A stretch of DNA of 64,000 nt, from positions 248,001-312,000 of the forward strand of contig JANSLP010000008.1 in NCBI GenBank assembly GCA_029298735.1, read 5' to 3'. The notes under the pieces were generated by a model. It saw only the letters and a list, made by a program, of their open reading frames with translations, did not search any database and was not told the origin of the DNA. The first letter of the stretch is position 1. The number at the start of each line of letters is the position of its first letter. Positions 46,801 to 58,680 of the stretch are shown one piece after another. Source of the stretch: Ophiostoma sp. CBS 140.51. Lineage: Eukaryota; Ascomycota; Sordariomycetes; Ophiostomatales; Ophiostomataceae. The position numbers were made by a program, and so were the translations under genes.

Positions 46801-48586
46801 ATGGCCGACACCGTGCCCATCAAGTCGGTGGCGGTCGAGCTGTCGACCAACGAACCCACCGTCCTCGAGACCACGCCTGCCGGGCTTTCTGGACCAGCGG
46901 TCGTGCCTGCCCCGGCAGACCAGGCTGTCATTGATCCCATGGAAGTCGCGAACGGCGAAGACGAGCGCACCGGCTGGCGCATGTATGCCATTCTGGCCTC
47001 CCTTTTCGTATGTCAACACAGCACTTCCCAACACCATTTCGCGACCTTCACTAACAACCCAGCTCTCCCTTTTCATCGCCGCCCTCGACCAGACGATCGT
47101 TGCCACGTGCATTCCGACCATTGCTGCTTCGCTGCACTCTGCCACCGGCTATGTGTGGATTGGCGGTGCCTACTTGCTGGCTACGGCCGCTGCTGGCCCC
47201 ATCTGGGCTCGTGGCAGCGATATTTGGGGCCGCAAGCCCGCTCTCCTGGCTGCCATTGTGCTCTTTGCCGTGGCTAGTACGATCGCCGCCCTGAGCAAGG
47301 ACATGACCACGATGATTGCTGGCCGTGCCCTGCAGGGTGTGGCCGGGGGTGGTGTCTTCCCGCTCGTCACCATCACGATCTCGGATCTCTTCAGCGTGCG
47401 TCGCCGTTCGCTCTACCTTGGTGCCCTCGCCATCGTTTGGGCCGTCGCTGGTTCGTCGGGCCCGCTTCTCGGTGGTGCCCTCACCCAGCTGGCCAGCTGG
47501 CGCTGGTGCTTCTGGATCAACCTGCCCATCTGCGGTATCTCATTTATCCTCGTCGTGCTCTTCCTTGATGTGCACAACCCGCGCACGCCCCTTAAGGAGG
47601 GCCTCCTCGCCGTCGACTGGCTTGGCACCATCACTATCCTGGCCGTTACTCTGCTCATTCTGCTCGGCCTCGACTTTGGTGGCGCCACTTTCCCCTGGAA
47701 CAGCCCCAAGGTCATTGCCCTGATCGCTTCTGGTGGCGCAATGATTGGTGTCTTTGTCTACACTGAGGCTCGTCTGGCCACCTTCCCCATCATGCCCCTC
47801 GGCATGTTCAGCCACTGGCACAACATTGCCATTTGCATCATGTCCTTCGGCCACAACATGGTCGCCATTGGCTGCGAGTTCTACCTGCCTCTCTACTTCC
47901 AGAGCGCCAAGCAGGCCTCGCCCCTCCGCAGCGGCCTCATGCTCGTGCCCATGACTGCCGCGGAGGCCGCCGTCGACATTCTTTCGGGCGTCCTCATCCA
48001 CTACACTGGCCGCTACCGCGAGATGATGTGGGTTGGCACTTCGCTCATGGCTCTGGGCACCGGCCTCTTCCTCATCTTTACTCCCGACACCCCCATTGGC
48101 ACCATCATCGGCATTGAGATTATTGGCGGCGTCGGCACAGCCCTGCTCTTCCAGTCGCCCATGCTTGCCGTCCAGAACACTGTGCGCCAGTCCGAGACTG
48201 CTACCGCTACCGCCACCATGGGCTTCATCCGCAACGTTGCCACGGCTCTGTCAGTCGTCCTCGGCGGTGTCGTTCTGCAGAATGGCATGAACAGCGAGCA
48301 GCACAACCTCGAGGCCGCCGGTCTCAACAGCACCACCCTCGCTGCCTTTGCTGGCAACCAGGCTGCCGCCAACGTTGACCTCGTCGGCGACATTGTTGAC
48401 CCGGGCCAGCGCCGCGCTGTTCAGGACGCCTTCTCTGACAGCATGCACAACATCTTCTTGATGTACACGGTCATTGCCAGCATCTCGGTTCTTGCCAGTC
48501 TCTTTGTCAAGCAGCGCAAGCTTCAGACCGAGCACTCAGAGACCAAGACCGGCATCAGCAACCTGGAGAGACGCAAGAACAAGTGA
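46801..48586 (+). CDS. MFS transporter, DHA2-like (14 transmembrane helices)
   Basis: Exons 46801-47007 and 47063-48586 (55-nt intron, GTATGT...CCCAG) give 576 residues. A hydrophilic N-terminus of about 58 residues precedes the first helix. The splice joins ASLF to LSLFIAALDQTIVATCIPTI, the standard start of DHA2 drug:proton antiporters. Motif A is GSDIWGRKPA between helices 2 and 3, and motif C is AGSSGPLLGGAL in helix 5 with SWRWCFWINLP after it. About 14 hydrophobic segments are visible and the C-terminus is short and basic. The family exports toxic compounds, siderophores or metabolites across the plasma membrane. Divergence from the carbamoylase-racemase gene suggests movement of a related compound, but this is inference. 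Confidence 0.92.
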
Positions 48587-49348
48587 ATGAACAATCAAGA
48601 CATTGTTTGAAGCTTGATTTCTCTTCTATGTGACAGGCAGTCAATATGGACGCTGTCTTATTTCTATGTGCCTGGGACATTTTTAACAGGAACCCAGGGC
48701 ATTTTTGGATCGGTATAACGTGCCTTCCGCCTACAGAATGACAGAAGCACTGTACATGACATATATACGCAAACGGCTCTCAACAGGCATTGTAAGTCAA
48801 CAAACGTCATTCCCTGTCTATGTTGTCTTTCACTAACAACTTTAGATTTAGGTTCACGCCAAAACAGGGATGCGAGGAGGAAACTGTCGAAGCAACATTG
48901 TTTTAATGGCGGAGCCAAGGCTTGAGGCAAGCGCAAAGAACACAGAAACACAGAAACACAGAAACACAGAAACACAGAGCGCAGGAACACAAGAAACACA
49001 CACGAGCACTTCAACCTGCTCTTGATTTCAACATCAGATTGGACATTATCTATTCTCATATTTCCTATTTACTATTCCCCCCTTACTCTTCTCACTTATT
49101 GTCAATAGCTATTATGGCGTCGACATTTCTTATAGCTTTACATTCTTATATCCCGTCCTGGGATGTTCTTGATCTCCTCGCGATCAATTTTTACTTTGAT
49201 TCTCGAACCTTGATTCCTGAATCTTTAATATATTCTTATCTATCATTTATCCTACAAAAGCAATAATCGCTCTCATGGACTCGTTGTATCGTCCTTGTAG
49301 TCGTGACACTTATTACTGTCCGCTTTTTGGACAAACTCGACTTTTCTC
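48587..49348. other. Convergent intergenic region
   Basis: 0.76 kb between the 3' ends of the MFS and lipase genes, with an 8-bp minisatellite at 48939-48978. No gene. Confidence 0.6.
48939..48978. repeat. 8-bp minisatellite, five perfect copies
   Basis: The unit aacacaga occurs five times without mismatch, followed by degenerate copies up to about 49005. Confidence 0.9.
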
Positions 49349-51763
49349 TCACGCAGAACTCTTTTCAGCATCACCCTTCTCACCAGTCTCATTCTCACCT
49401 GCCTTCTCTTGCTTCCACTTCAAAGCAGGGTCTTCCCACACCTCAACGTTCTCACAGCCACGAGGCATACGGCACAAGTCTCGCACGGTGCACGTCTTCC
49501 ACAGCACCTCACGAACCTCGCTGAACACCTGATCCACGGCATCCATGGCCCAGATGACATCGAGATGCTCGTACTCGGGGATGACCTTGGCATGTACGAC
49601 ACGAACATGTGGCTCACGTACGCTGCGCAACGTCCCGCTGGTCGTGCTGCGGCTACCCTGGCCTTGATCGAGGGCAGAAAAGACGGGTTTTGGCAAAAAT
49701 CGTTTCAATAGGCGGTGGCCGTCCACGAGATCATCGCGACCACACACCCATAGTGCAAACGGCGGGGCCCGCTCGTCGTACCAGGCTGTGGAACCCGGAA
49801 GACGGTTGACTGCAGCGTCCTCGTTTTCTTCGTTTTCTTCTGTGTCATCCTCGACTGCACTCGCCTCGTTTTCTTCAGCCTCAGCCTCTTCGCGCCGCCA
49901 CTCCTCCTTGGTAGCCAGAATGCACTTGTGTCGTGCGAAACCCTCCCGGCCTAGCCACCAACGCATCGACTCGGCACTGACATAAACGGGTGCAAACTGG
50001 AACATGCGGTTGCGCAAGCCACGGTCCCAACGTGTATCGCTCCACTCGAATAGGAACGAGAACACGCGGTAGCCTAGCCAGCCGTAGAGTGTGCCGGGTA
50101 GCAGCGGGTGCGCCTGCATCATGAGCGGAATGAATGAGTGGATGCCGAACATGATGCGGAACATGGCCGGCGAGATGACGCGCATAAACTTAAAGTACAT
50201 CTTGCCGATCAGGCGGCCCGCATACGCTGCAGGTGCCAGCGCGCAGAACACGGTTAGAGCCTCGCCCAGTGCCGGTCGCTGCTCCTTGGCCAGGGCCACA
50301 AGCGCTTCGGTCGTGCCTTGTGAGTGGCACACCAGACCCAGGCGCGCAAAACGTGTCTCCCGCAACACACGCGATGCTAGTGCGGGCAGATCGAAAACGC
50401 CCATCTGGCGGATGTTCCAGCACCACATGCGCGGATCCGACGGGTGCAACACGGCGTGCCGTGGCTGGAAGCCGCAGCGGTTGTTGCCGAGCCACACATC
50501 ATAGCCGGACTTGCAGAGATAAAATGCCAGCGAGTCGTCGTCGCTAACACAGTAGGCACCGGCACTCTGCAGCAGGCCATGCACGAGCAGAACGGGGAAC
50601 TTGGGCTTCTTAGGGCGTGATTCATTCAACATCTCCCGCTCCGTCGCAGCACGCCCCTCTGCCGTCGTTTCGTCAAATAGCAAGCCCGGTCCACGGTTCT
50701 TGCGCGCCTCGGCCAGTCGTGGCGTGTCTTCGTTTGGGTCAATGATATGCCACAGGTCGATGATGAAGCCGTCCTCCGTCTGCACCTCAAAAGCCTCAAC
50801 GTCGAGACCCACGCGGCGAGCATAGTGGGCCACATCTGGAATGAGAGGGTCCGGTCCGCCGGCTGTGGGTGTGTATGTGACATCACCAACGCCAGCACCC
50901 GCGGGGTCTTCGCTGCTGTCGCGCCGCTGTCGCCGCCAGTTGCGATCCATATCACGGCGCAGATGGTTGCGGCGCTTCTCTTCAGCAAAGAGCGGTCGAT
51001 GGGCGTCCGGGTCACGGAACGTCAGGTGGCATGCTATTCGCCGGAAGGCGCCTGGAATGCTCGTAAACAGTGATCCGAGCACAATGACACCTAGGAACGA
51101 CAAACTAAGACAGAACGACGACACGCGAAAGGTAGCGCTCTGTAGGTTGCGTAATATTGACGGCGGGCCGTACAGCGGCAGCGGTGGAAACAGCGGGTTG
51201 GTGTGAGATGGAGGCATTGCGCGCTGCAACGTGCCTTCGGCCGACTTCTGCATGGGAGACCCGAGCTTTTTGGTCTTCTTTTTCTTCTTCTGTCGTTCTT
51301 GCTTGCCGATATCAAGCAGTTTTTGTGATGACAATGATGGTCCCGGCTCATCCGGTGAGCGTTTTGGTGAGCTTGCTTCGGCCGTCTTCGCCGTATCGTA
51401 GGCCGCCTTTTCGTCCAGGACTTGTGCGCCGCCCTGCAGCTCATCCTTTAATATGTTGAGCTTGTGTGCTTCGGACAACGGTACTGGTGGTAGTCGGTTG
51501 CCGGCAGTCGTTACGATAACGGGGTCTTGCGGTGTAACGAAGCGGGCCTCGACGGCCATATCGCGCGGCTGGTCCGGGGGCCCATCTTCAGGTTTTTGTA
51601 ATGAAAGTTTCTCAGACTGCTTCACAAATTCGACAGCCGTCTGGGCGAGCGTCTCATCGGATAGCAGTGGGCTGTGGGCGTCGTAGGTGTCGTCGTTATC
51701 GGGGCCATATTGTCGTTGTTGAGCAGGTGGTTCACCGTCTGGTCGTGGGTTATCGGACCCCAT
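49349..51763 (-). CDS. Membrane-anchored steryl-ester-hydrolase/acid-lipase-like protein
   Basis: Single exon, 804 residues. It resembles yeast Tgl1/Yeh1/Yeh2 and lysosomal acid lipase, which hydrolyse steryl esters or triacylglycerols. Order: a charged N-terminal 200 residues with a KKKKKTKK basic run, one hydrophobic segment at about 213-233 that likely anchors it, then the lipase-associated region (DVEAFEVQTEDGFIIDLWHI). The alpha/beta hydrolase core begins FPVLLVHGLLQSAGAY, followed by a GYDVWLGNNRC motif typical of the family. The nucleophile is Ser481 in VCHSQGTTEAL; the residue two before it is Cys479, where relatives have Gly. Asp677 or Asp678 (GRDDLVDG) and His733 (EYEHLD) complete the triad. 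A Glu-rich insertion lies at about 625-650. It is divergent from PEX6. Confidence 0.9.
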   Translation of the reverse strand: MGSDNPRPDGEPPAQQRQYGPDNDDTYDAHSPLLSDETLAQTAVEFVKQSEKLSLQKPEDGPPDQPRDMAVEARFVTPQDPVIVTTAGNRLPPVPLSEAHKLNILKDELQGGAQVLDEKAAYDTAKTAEASSPKRSPDEPGPSLSSQKLLDIGKQERQKKKKKTKKLGSPMQKSAEGTLQRAMPPSHTNPLFPPLPLYGPPSILRNLQSATFRVSSFCLSLSFLGVIVLGSLFTSIPGAFRRIACHLTFRDPDAHRPLFAEEKRRNHLRRDMDRNWRRQRRDSSEDPAGAGVGDVTYTPTAGGPDPLIPDVAHYARRVGLDVEAFEVQTEDGFIIDLWHIIDPNEDTPRLAEARKNRGPGLLFDETTAEGRAATEREMLNESRPKKPKFPVLLVHGLLQSAGAYCVSDDDSLAFYLCKSGYDVWLGNNRCGFQPRHAVLHPSDPRMWCWNIRQMGVFDLPALASRVLRETRFARLGLVCHSQGTTEALVALAKEQRPALGEALTVFCALAPAAYAGRLIGKMYFKFMRVISPAMFRIMFGIHSFIPLMMQAHPLLPGTLYGWLGYRVFSFLFEWSDTRWDRGLRNRMFQFAPVYVSAESMRWWLGREGFARHKCILATKEEWRREEAEAEENEASAVEDDTEENEENEDAAVNRLPGSTAWYDERAPPFALWVCGRDDLVDGHRLLKRFLPKPVFSALDQGQGSRSTTSGTLRSVREPHVRVVHAKVIPEYEHLDVIWAMDAVDQVFSEVREVLWKTCTVRDLCRMPRGCENVEVWEDPALKWKQEKAGENETGEKGDAEKSSA

Positions 51764-53175
51764 GGCGAAAATTGGATCGGATCAGAGGGATTTTGGCAGG
51801 TAAAGATTCTTTATTGTGAATGTCTCTAAATTTTGTTATAAAGAGGCAAAATGGGTGCCGCATAAGATCGACATCGAGGGTGGTGATGGTGAGGGTTGGT
51901 GACAGTGAGCCGATATATATCGATACCCAATGGACAAAGGTCGAGGATATGTGCTGCTTTTTTAATATCTAAAATTGCAGGAGAAAAAGACAAAAAAGAG
52001 AATGCAGGAACAAAGTCTGGATAAAAAGAAACGTGGAGGAAAGATAGCAAAGAAAAAGGGTAAAAAGACCAGAAAGTAAAAATAAAAATAAAAAAAACAG
52101 ACGTCAGATTCCAGATTCGAGACGTCGATCCCGCCACGCAACAACTAGGACAGTACCCTTGACAGCAAAGCTTGTTAATGACAATCAGAGACGGCCTGCT
52201 AATATGCAGAATCATGGAACGCCGTTGTTTTCTTGGTGGAAGAACCAGACAAAACGAGTGGTTGGAAATGCTTAAACTTGGTCTACGTTGACGGCTGCCA
52301 AAGAGAGGAAACGCCAACGCCAAAGCGAAGTGGTCGCTCTTGCCCCAGGCTCGCCAGGGCACAGAGGGCAGGAGCGACTGGCGTTGCGTCATAGCGGTCA
52401 ATCGAGTCCGGCACCGCGAGGAAACAGTGATCGAGAGGCCTAGAATGGTTGCCATTGGTCAGAAAAAGGCCGCTGAAAGGGGTTGTGGAGGAGTGGAGCG
52501 CTGTATCGAATTGAATTTGGGGGAGTCTCTGGAGTCTTTTTGCAGTGCTCTCGCTGGCTCGCATGTGATCTGCTCCAGTTTTCGTCCAAATTCAGTGGGC
52601 GCAACATGATTGGCCGGCTTCTCTTCAATCCCGTCTGTGCAGTGTGACTTCCCCAATGCAACCACGTGACCGCCACGCTCCCCGAATTTTGTGCTGCAAT
52701 ACCCCAGAGGGCAGGCGCGACGAACCGAGGCCAAATGAGAAAAGCCGCTAATAAGCTCCGCTGTGGAAAGAAAGCTCTGGGGCAAGAGCACAGCGCACAG
52801 GGGGAAACGACGACCGAGGAGAGGGTCTGCAGGCGCTAGTTCGGTCTTGCTGTTCCAAAGCCATTTCGCGACCCTATGGACTTTCCCTCTCAGATCAGCA
52901 TCCTCCATCTCGCATCACATTGCATCACGACGTGGCCGGCACACTGCATCGAGTTTGCCATTCGCGTCTGCCAGCGAGTCTGCGAGCCATTGACGCCTTT
53001 ACCCGACAACGGGCCCGAACAGTGATGCACGCGTCGCACAGCGGTGCCGTCACAGCATAAACCGATTGGCTCGGCCTCACGAATCATACCGAACAGAATA
53101 GAAACAACAAGAACCAGAAAACAGCCTCAATTCTCTTCAACCCCTTTAACTCTCGTCTCTCTCTCTCGCCTCGCC
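51764..53175. other. Divergent promoter region of the lipase and PEX6
   Basis: 1.4 kb without a recognisable gene. CCGAGG (complement of CCTCGG) occurs at 52725-52730 and 52814-52819, matching the fatty-acid-response element bound by FarA/FarB-type factors in Aspergillus. Confidence 0.5.
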
Positions 53176-56100
53176 ATGGCTGCAATGGCTCCCCCGCCGC
53201 AAGACGTGGCCTCGCGGCCCATCAGACGCCGTCGGCGGCGGCGTCGGCGGCTCGACAAGCCGCCCGTCAACGCGCGCCTCGTTCTTGATGACCACGTCCG
53301 GGGTGATGTCGGCATCCTGTCCGAGGATCTCTTTGCCGACCTCTTCCCGCACCTCTACCAGCAGGAGCAGCAGCAGAAAGATGGTAGGCCGTAACTTCCT
53401 TTGTTTTTAACCCATCCTCCCCCTCCAATTCCCAATTCCTAACCCAGCTTCTCTTCTCAGGTGCCAATGGCTTCGGTGCAGCCCTCGCCCGTGCAACGCC
53501 CACTTCGACTGCCGCCGCCTCCTCCATCGCCGAGCCCGACGTCTACCATGTAGCGATGGCCCCCTGGGCCCCCAGCGCTTCACCCGAATCTACCGACTGG
53601 ACCATCGTGCCCGTCGCCAAATCCTCGGCTCTTGCTCCCTCCACCGTGCAGTTTTCACCTTCTTCTTTGGCCCTTCAGAATTTTGCCGCCATCCTGCAAC
53701 AGGTTGCTCCGTCCAAGTTCTCTGGCCACAGCCGCCGCGGTATCGAGATTCTGCTGCTCGACGTTGAGGCTGTCTCTCTGGATACCGTTTTTGTGAGCCT
53801 CGAGGGCGACCTCGGCAAACGGCTCGAGGCTGGCGAAGGTACCTTCTTCCGCGAGCACCCAGCCGCTTCTGCTCTGCAAGCCACCAAAAACAAGGCCAAG
53901 GGAGCCAACGGCGAACAGGTGTCTGGCGAGGACCGTCTGACGGCTGCCCTCCGTGTTGCCCTTGGCACTCTGCAGGTAGTCCACTCAGGCGACCTGTTCC
54001 CCCTGCCACTGCCGCCTCACCCGATTACACACGTGCCGCCAAACCCAGGCAAGGTCACCTTTTGTGAGCCCGTCGCTCAAGGCGTGCTGTCTCCGAGCAC
54101 GCGTATCATCGTGTCACGCGGTCGTTTGCACTCCAAGAGCGGCCGTAACCGCGGCGCTGACCTGGCTCCCATCCCAGCCCGCCGCAAGCTCCACGGTGTG
54201 TCTGAGGATGAGGGCGACGACACGGCCAATGACCAATTTTTCTCAGCCGCCGAGGAACGCACGCGCACCGAGACCGAGACCGACGCTCCCACCGAAGACT
54301 CCGAGGTCACCGAGTCCGAAGCCGACATGTCCCCTGTCGACCAAGATGATGACCTCGAAGACGACGATGGCGGCGAGATTTCTGACGATTCTATGGACGA
54401 GATGATCTCGCTGCAAGCGCCCACCTTGCCTGCCACACTTGCCAGCGGCGTGTCCACTCTGGCCCCGGGCTCGCCCATGACCATTGGTCGCGGACGGAGA
54501 ACAAATGGCGTTGCCACACCCGGCTCAGTCTTTTCTAGCTTTACAGCCACGACAGCTCGCCCTGACCGGCCCCGCGGCCGTCTGTTCAAGGCGCAGGGCC
54601 TGACTGCGCCGATCCCGCCCGAGATTTTGCACCCGAAGCCTGGTGCCGACGACGACGATGAGGCCCGTGTATACGTTGATGTCAACAATCTGACGCGCAT
54701 CGGCTGCTTCTCGGGCGACTGGGTGCGTCTTGAGGAGGCCGAGGAGCCCCCTGTCAACGGTTTCGGCCGCTTTGCTCTGGGCAGCTTCGGCGAGCCTGTG
54801 GGTGACGAGCCCGACTGGCGTCCTGTGCGTGTCTTTGGTCTGCCCGAGGGTTACTCGCAGCGGCCTGTGACGCGCATTCCCAGCGCCAAACACGAAGCTG
54901 GCGGCCGGCGTCTGTCCTTCTTTGAATCCCAGATTCAGCGTCCCTCGAGCCCCATCGCCTATCTGTCGCCCGTCCTTCTCGCCAACATGCAGAGCACGCC
55001 CTACCTGCGCTTGTCTCCGCTGCGTGGCGCCCAGCACCCGCCCTCGTCGTCTCTCTCCCGGCACGGTGCCCACGGCCGCTCTTCCACTAAGATGGGTGCT
55101 GCCGCCCAGCCTCCGTTCGCGCAAAAGGTCATTATCCAGCAGGTGCGCACACCGGTGCCCATTGAGAAGTCCGTCCAAACAGCCGTCGTGGCCGGCCTCA
55201 AGTGGCACTTTGAGAAGAAGCTGCGTGTTGTCAAGACCGGCGATTACATTGCCATCCCCATCGACGCTCAGCTCGGCCGTACCATGAACGACATGCTTCT
55301 GTCCAGCGAAAACGCCGCCGTCACTGATATTTTGTCTTTGACCGGCGGCATCAAAGAGCCATCAGCCACCGCCAACGGAAGTAATGGTACCATTGGTAGC
55401 GCAGCGACATCGAGTACTCCGGCCTCAAGCGCCAGTGCGAGCGTCGGCAGCAAGCCCATTCTCAAGGCCGACGAGGTGGCCTGGTTCAAGGTAACCCATG
55501 TCCAGCCGCAGCCTCAGCCTCAGCAGCAGCGCCACTACCTCGGCGAGGATGGTGAGGAGGAGGAGAGCGTCTGGGGCACTACGGTAGCGTGTGTCGACAT
55601 CTCAACGGCTCACCTAGAGCAGTCGGGCACCACAACCTCGCGCATTCCGGGCACCAAGGACAGCAATTGGCCGTACTACCTCGGCCTTCGCGAGCCGCCT
55701 CGCCGCTACGGTGACCGCGCGGCTCCGGCTGTCGTCGAGCCCGATCGGAAGCAGGTCTCGCCCCTGCGGCGACAGCTGCGCGATCTCGTGGCAGCCGCCA
55801 CCAGTAAGCGCGCCATCCACCTCAACATGCCGCCCGTAGCTATCCTGCTCGTGTCGACACAACGGCATATCGGCAAGGCCACCGTGGCTGTCAACGCCTG
55901 CTCTGACATGGGCCTGCACACGTTCACTGTCGACGCCTATGATATTGTCAACGAGGCCAGCGCCGGTGGTGGCGACGCCAAGACCGAGGGCGTGCTCAAG
56001 GGCCGTGCTGGCTTGGCCATGAGCTGTGGACCTGAGTGCTGTGCTTTGCTCATCCGCCACATGGAGGCTCTGACGGCCGATCGCATGGTCTCGTCGATTA

Positions 56101-57999
56101 AGGAGATTCTCGAAGATGCCCGCGTGCTGATTGCCACGACCACGGAAGCCGACAAGATCCCCGATGGCGTGCGTAGTTTATTCACGCACGAGATGGAGAT
56201 GCACGCGCCCGACGAGACGGAGCGTCAGAGCATCCTACGCAACATTGTCAACGACCGCGCTCTCGTTCTCGACCCGGAGGTCGATCTTGGTAGTGTGGCA
56301 CTCAAGACTGCTGCACTCGTGGCAGGTGATCTTGTTGATGTCGTCGAACGCGCACTCGTGTGTCGCCAGTCTCGTCTAGAGAAGCTTGTCGTTGACCAGT
56401 CAACGCCACCAGCTTCGTCAACCGATGACGTTGGCCCTGACCCAGAGCAACAGCTGAACAGCAAGGTCTTGACGCTGCGTGACGTGCAGGTGGCTGGTGG
56501 TGCGGCCGTGCGTGGCTTGACCAAGGCTGACTTTGACGCTGCCGTCGATGCTGCACGCAAGAACTTTGCCGACGCCATTGGCGCGCCCAAGATCCCCAAC
56601 GTCACCTGGAACGACGTCGGTGGTCTCGACAATGTCAAGGATGTCGTCATGGAGACGATCCAGCTGCCGCTCGAACGCCCTGAGCTGTTCGCCAAGGGCA
56701 TGAAGAAGCGGTCGGGTATTCTGTTCTACGGTCCTCCCGGTACCGGCAAGACGCTGTTGGCCAAGGCCATCGCCACCGAGTACAGTCTCAACTTCTTCAG
56801 TGTCAAGGGTCCCGAGCTGCTCAACATGTACATTGGTGAATCCGAAGCCAACGTGCGCCGCGTGTTCCAGCGTGCCCGCGATGCCCGGCCTTGCGTCGTT
56901 TTCTTTGACGAGCTGGACTCCGTGGCGCCCAAACGTGGCAACCAGGGCGACAGTGGCGGTGTCATGGATCGTATCGTGTCGCAGCTGCTGGCTGAGCTCG
57001 ATGGCATGTCGGGCGGCGGTGACGACGAGGACGAGGGTTCCGGTGCGGGCTCAGGCGGTGTGTTCGTCATCGGTGCTACCAACAGACCGGATCTGCTCGA
57101 CCAGGCCCTGCTGCGTCCAGGCCGCTTCGATACGATGCTGTACCTGGGTGTCTCGGACACGCACGACAAGCAGCTGACCATCCTTGAAGCCCTGACCAGA
57201 AAGTGAGATAATCAACACCCTCCTCACCAATATGTTTTACACTACCTTTCTCAGCACATGTTACTAACTCATCTCTTTTAGATTCACCCTTCATCCCTCC
57301 GTGTCGCTGCGGTCGATTGCCCAGAAGCTGCCGTTCACATACACGGGTGCCGATTTCTACGCTCTGTGCAGTGACGCCATGCTCAAGGCCGTCACGCGCC
57401 AGGCCTCGGCCGTCGATGCCAAGATTGCCGCAATGACAAAGAGCGGTAAGAAGCCTATATCGACGGCGTACTACTTTGACCACTACGCAACACCTGAGGA
57501 CGTGGCCGTGCTCGTGACGGAGGAGGACTTCTTGGAGGCCAACCGCGAACTGGTGCCCAGTATCAGCGCCGGCGAACTTGCTCACTACGAGCGGGTGCGT
57601 GCTACCTTTGAGGGCAAGAAGAAGGAGGAGAAGGATAAGGAACAGCAGCAGCAGCAGCAACAGCAGTCTGCATCTCAAACACCAGCCGGTTTCCCCCTCC
57701 CCGCACTGACGGCCGCCCAAGCCAGCAGCTCGTCCAGCTCAGGCTCAGACCCCGCCTCCCACTCGGCCAAGCACGCCCGCAAGGGTAAGGGCAAGGCCAA
57801 GGCCACATCCCTTCGCTTCAGTGATGTCGAGGAAGAAGAGGAAGAGGACAACGACAAAAACGACAGCGACGATGACACGGGTAGTGTTATCCTCAACGGC
57901 CGGCCAACCAGCAAGGGAAGCAGCAAGGGCAAGGGCAAGGCTGCAGCAGGTTCGTTCCAGGACCAGCGGGCCAGTGACGACGAAGACTTGTACAATTAG
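53176..57999 (+). CDS. PEX6: Peroxisomal biogenesis factor 6, AAA ATPase
   Basis: Exons 53176-53383, 53461-57202 and 57282-57999 (introns 77 and 79 nt) give 1,555 residues. With Pex1, Pex6 forms the hexameric motor that extracts ubiquitinated Pex5 from the peroxisomal membrane. The N-terminus has a poly-Arg stretch and the LDKPPVNARLVLDDH block found in fungal Pex6. The first AAA domain (D1, about 880-1060) is degenerate: HIGKAT replaces a full Walker A. The second (D2) is complete, with Walker A GPPGTGKT near residue 1160, GESEANVRRVFQRAR, Walker B VVFFDELD near 1215 and the GATNRPDLLDQALLRPGRFD region. The last 130 residues form an unusual tail: eight Gln, Ser-rich, basic (KGKGKAKA) and acidic runs. 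It is longer than most fungal Pex6 proteins. Confidence 0.95.
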
Positions 58000-58563
58000 G
58001 ACTGTACAAGTGTAAGCGATTTGCTAGGGGTAGTTGGGAAGTATTTCGATGCATTGTTTTTTTTCTTGTATACTCTCATTTTTTGTTTGTACCATCCCCA
58101 GTATATATTGTCTCTTGAAGGCATAGAAGATGCACTGCCCGATGAATATTTAGGGTAAAGGAGATGAGGCTGGGACTGTACCTTTTCGTATACATAAAAA
58201 TCATTTCGAGGTTTGGCCAGGATAATGAATAAAATACTTTCACTGACTTGACTGTACCAACTATTTTTACATCGCCCTGTGGACTCATCTTAGTTGTGCG
58301 TTTTGTAGATACAATCTGATGCCACATTCTGTGTTGTCTCCTGGATACTCTGCTTCGACTTTCTATGAAAACACCCAACACAAGTGTTTCTAGTTTTCTC
58401 TATTTATTTTTTATTTTATTCTATTCATGCCTTGTTTCATTATTTTCCCGTCTTCAAAACGCTCAGTCCCCTTGTCACTGGCCCAATTTACGTGCCGGCT
58501 GCCGCCCCTCCTTTAAGGACCCTAATTACGGACCGACCGCCATAAGCAACACAACAAGTGCAT
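58000..58563. other. Intergenic region between PEX6 and tRNA-Asn
   Basis: 0.56 kb, AT-rich 3' flank of PEX6. No gene. Confidence 0.6.
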
Positions 58564-58653
58564 TCCCTCGTGGCGCAATTGGATAGCGCGTTAGACTGTT
58601 ATCTCCTAATGATAGTCTATCTAAAGGTTGGTGGTTCGAGCCCACCCGAGGGA
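58564..58653 (+). tRNA. tRNA-Asn (anticodon GTT) with a 17-nt intron
   Basis: Acceptor arms TCCCTCG (58564-58570) and CGAGGGA (58647-58653) pair perfectly. The D arm GCGC-AATTGGATA-GCGC and the TTAGA / TCTAA anticodon stem are intact. The anticodon GTT is at 58598-58600, followed by A37 and an intron at about 58602-58618, the standard position. The T arm contains GGTTCGAGCC (B box, 58633-58642); the A box TGGCGCAATTGG is at 58571-58582. The mature length is 73 nt before CCA addition. Confidence 0.93.
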
Positions 58654-58667
58654 GGATCATGAGTTTA

Positions 58668-58680
58668 TTTTATTTTTTTT
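58668..58680 (+). terminator. RNA polymerase III terminator of tRNA-Asn
   Basis: The first TTTT begins 15 bases after the tRNA and is followed by a T8 run, as expected for polymerase III termination. Confidence 0.8.

Noticed and set aside
55800..56240. Broken Walker motifs in the first AAA domain of PEX6 as damage
   Set aside because: A degenerate D1 is normal in Pex6; the second domain is complete.
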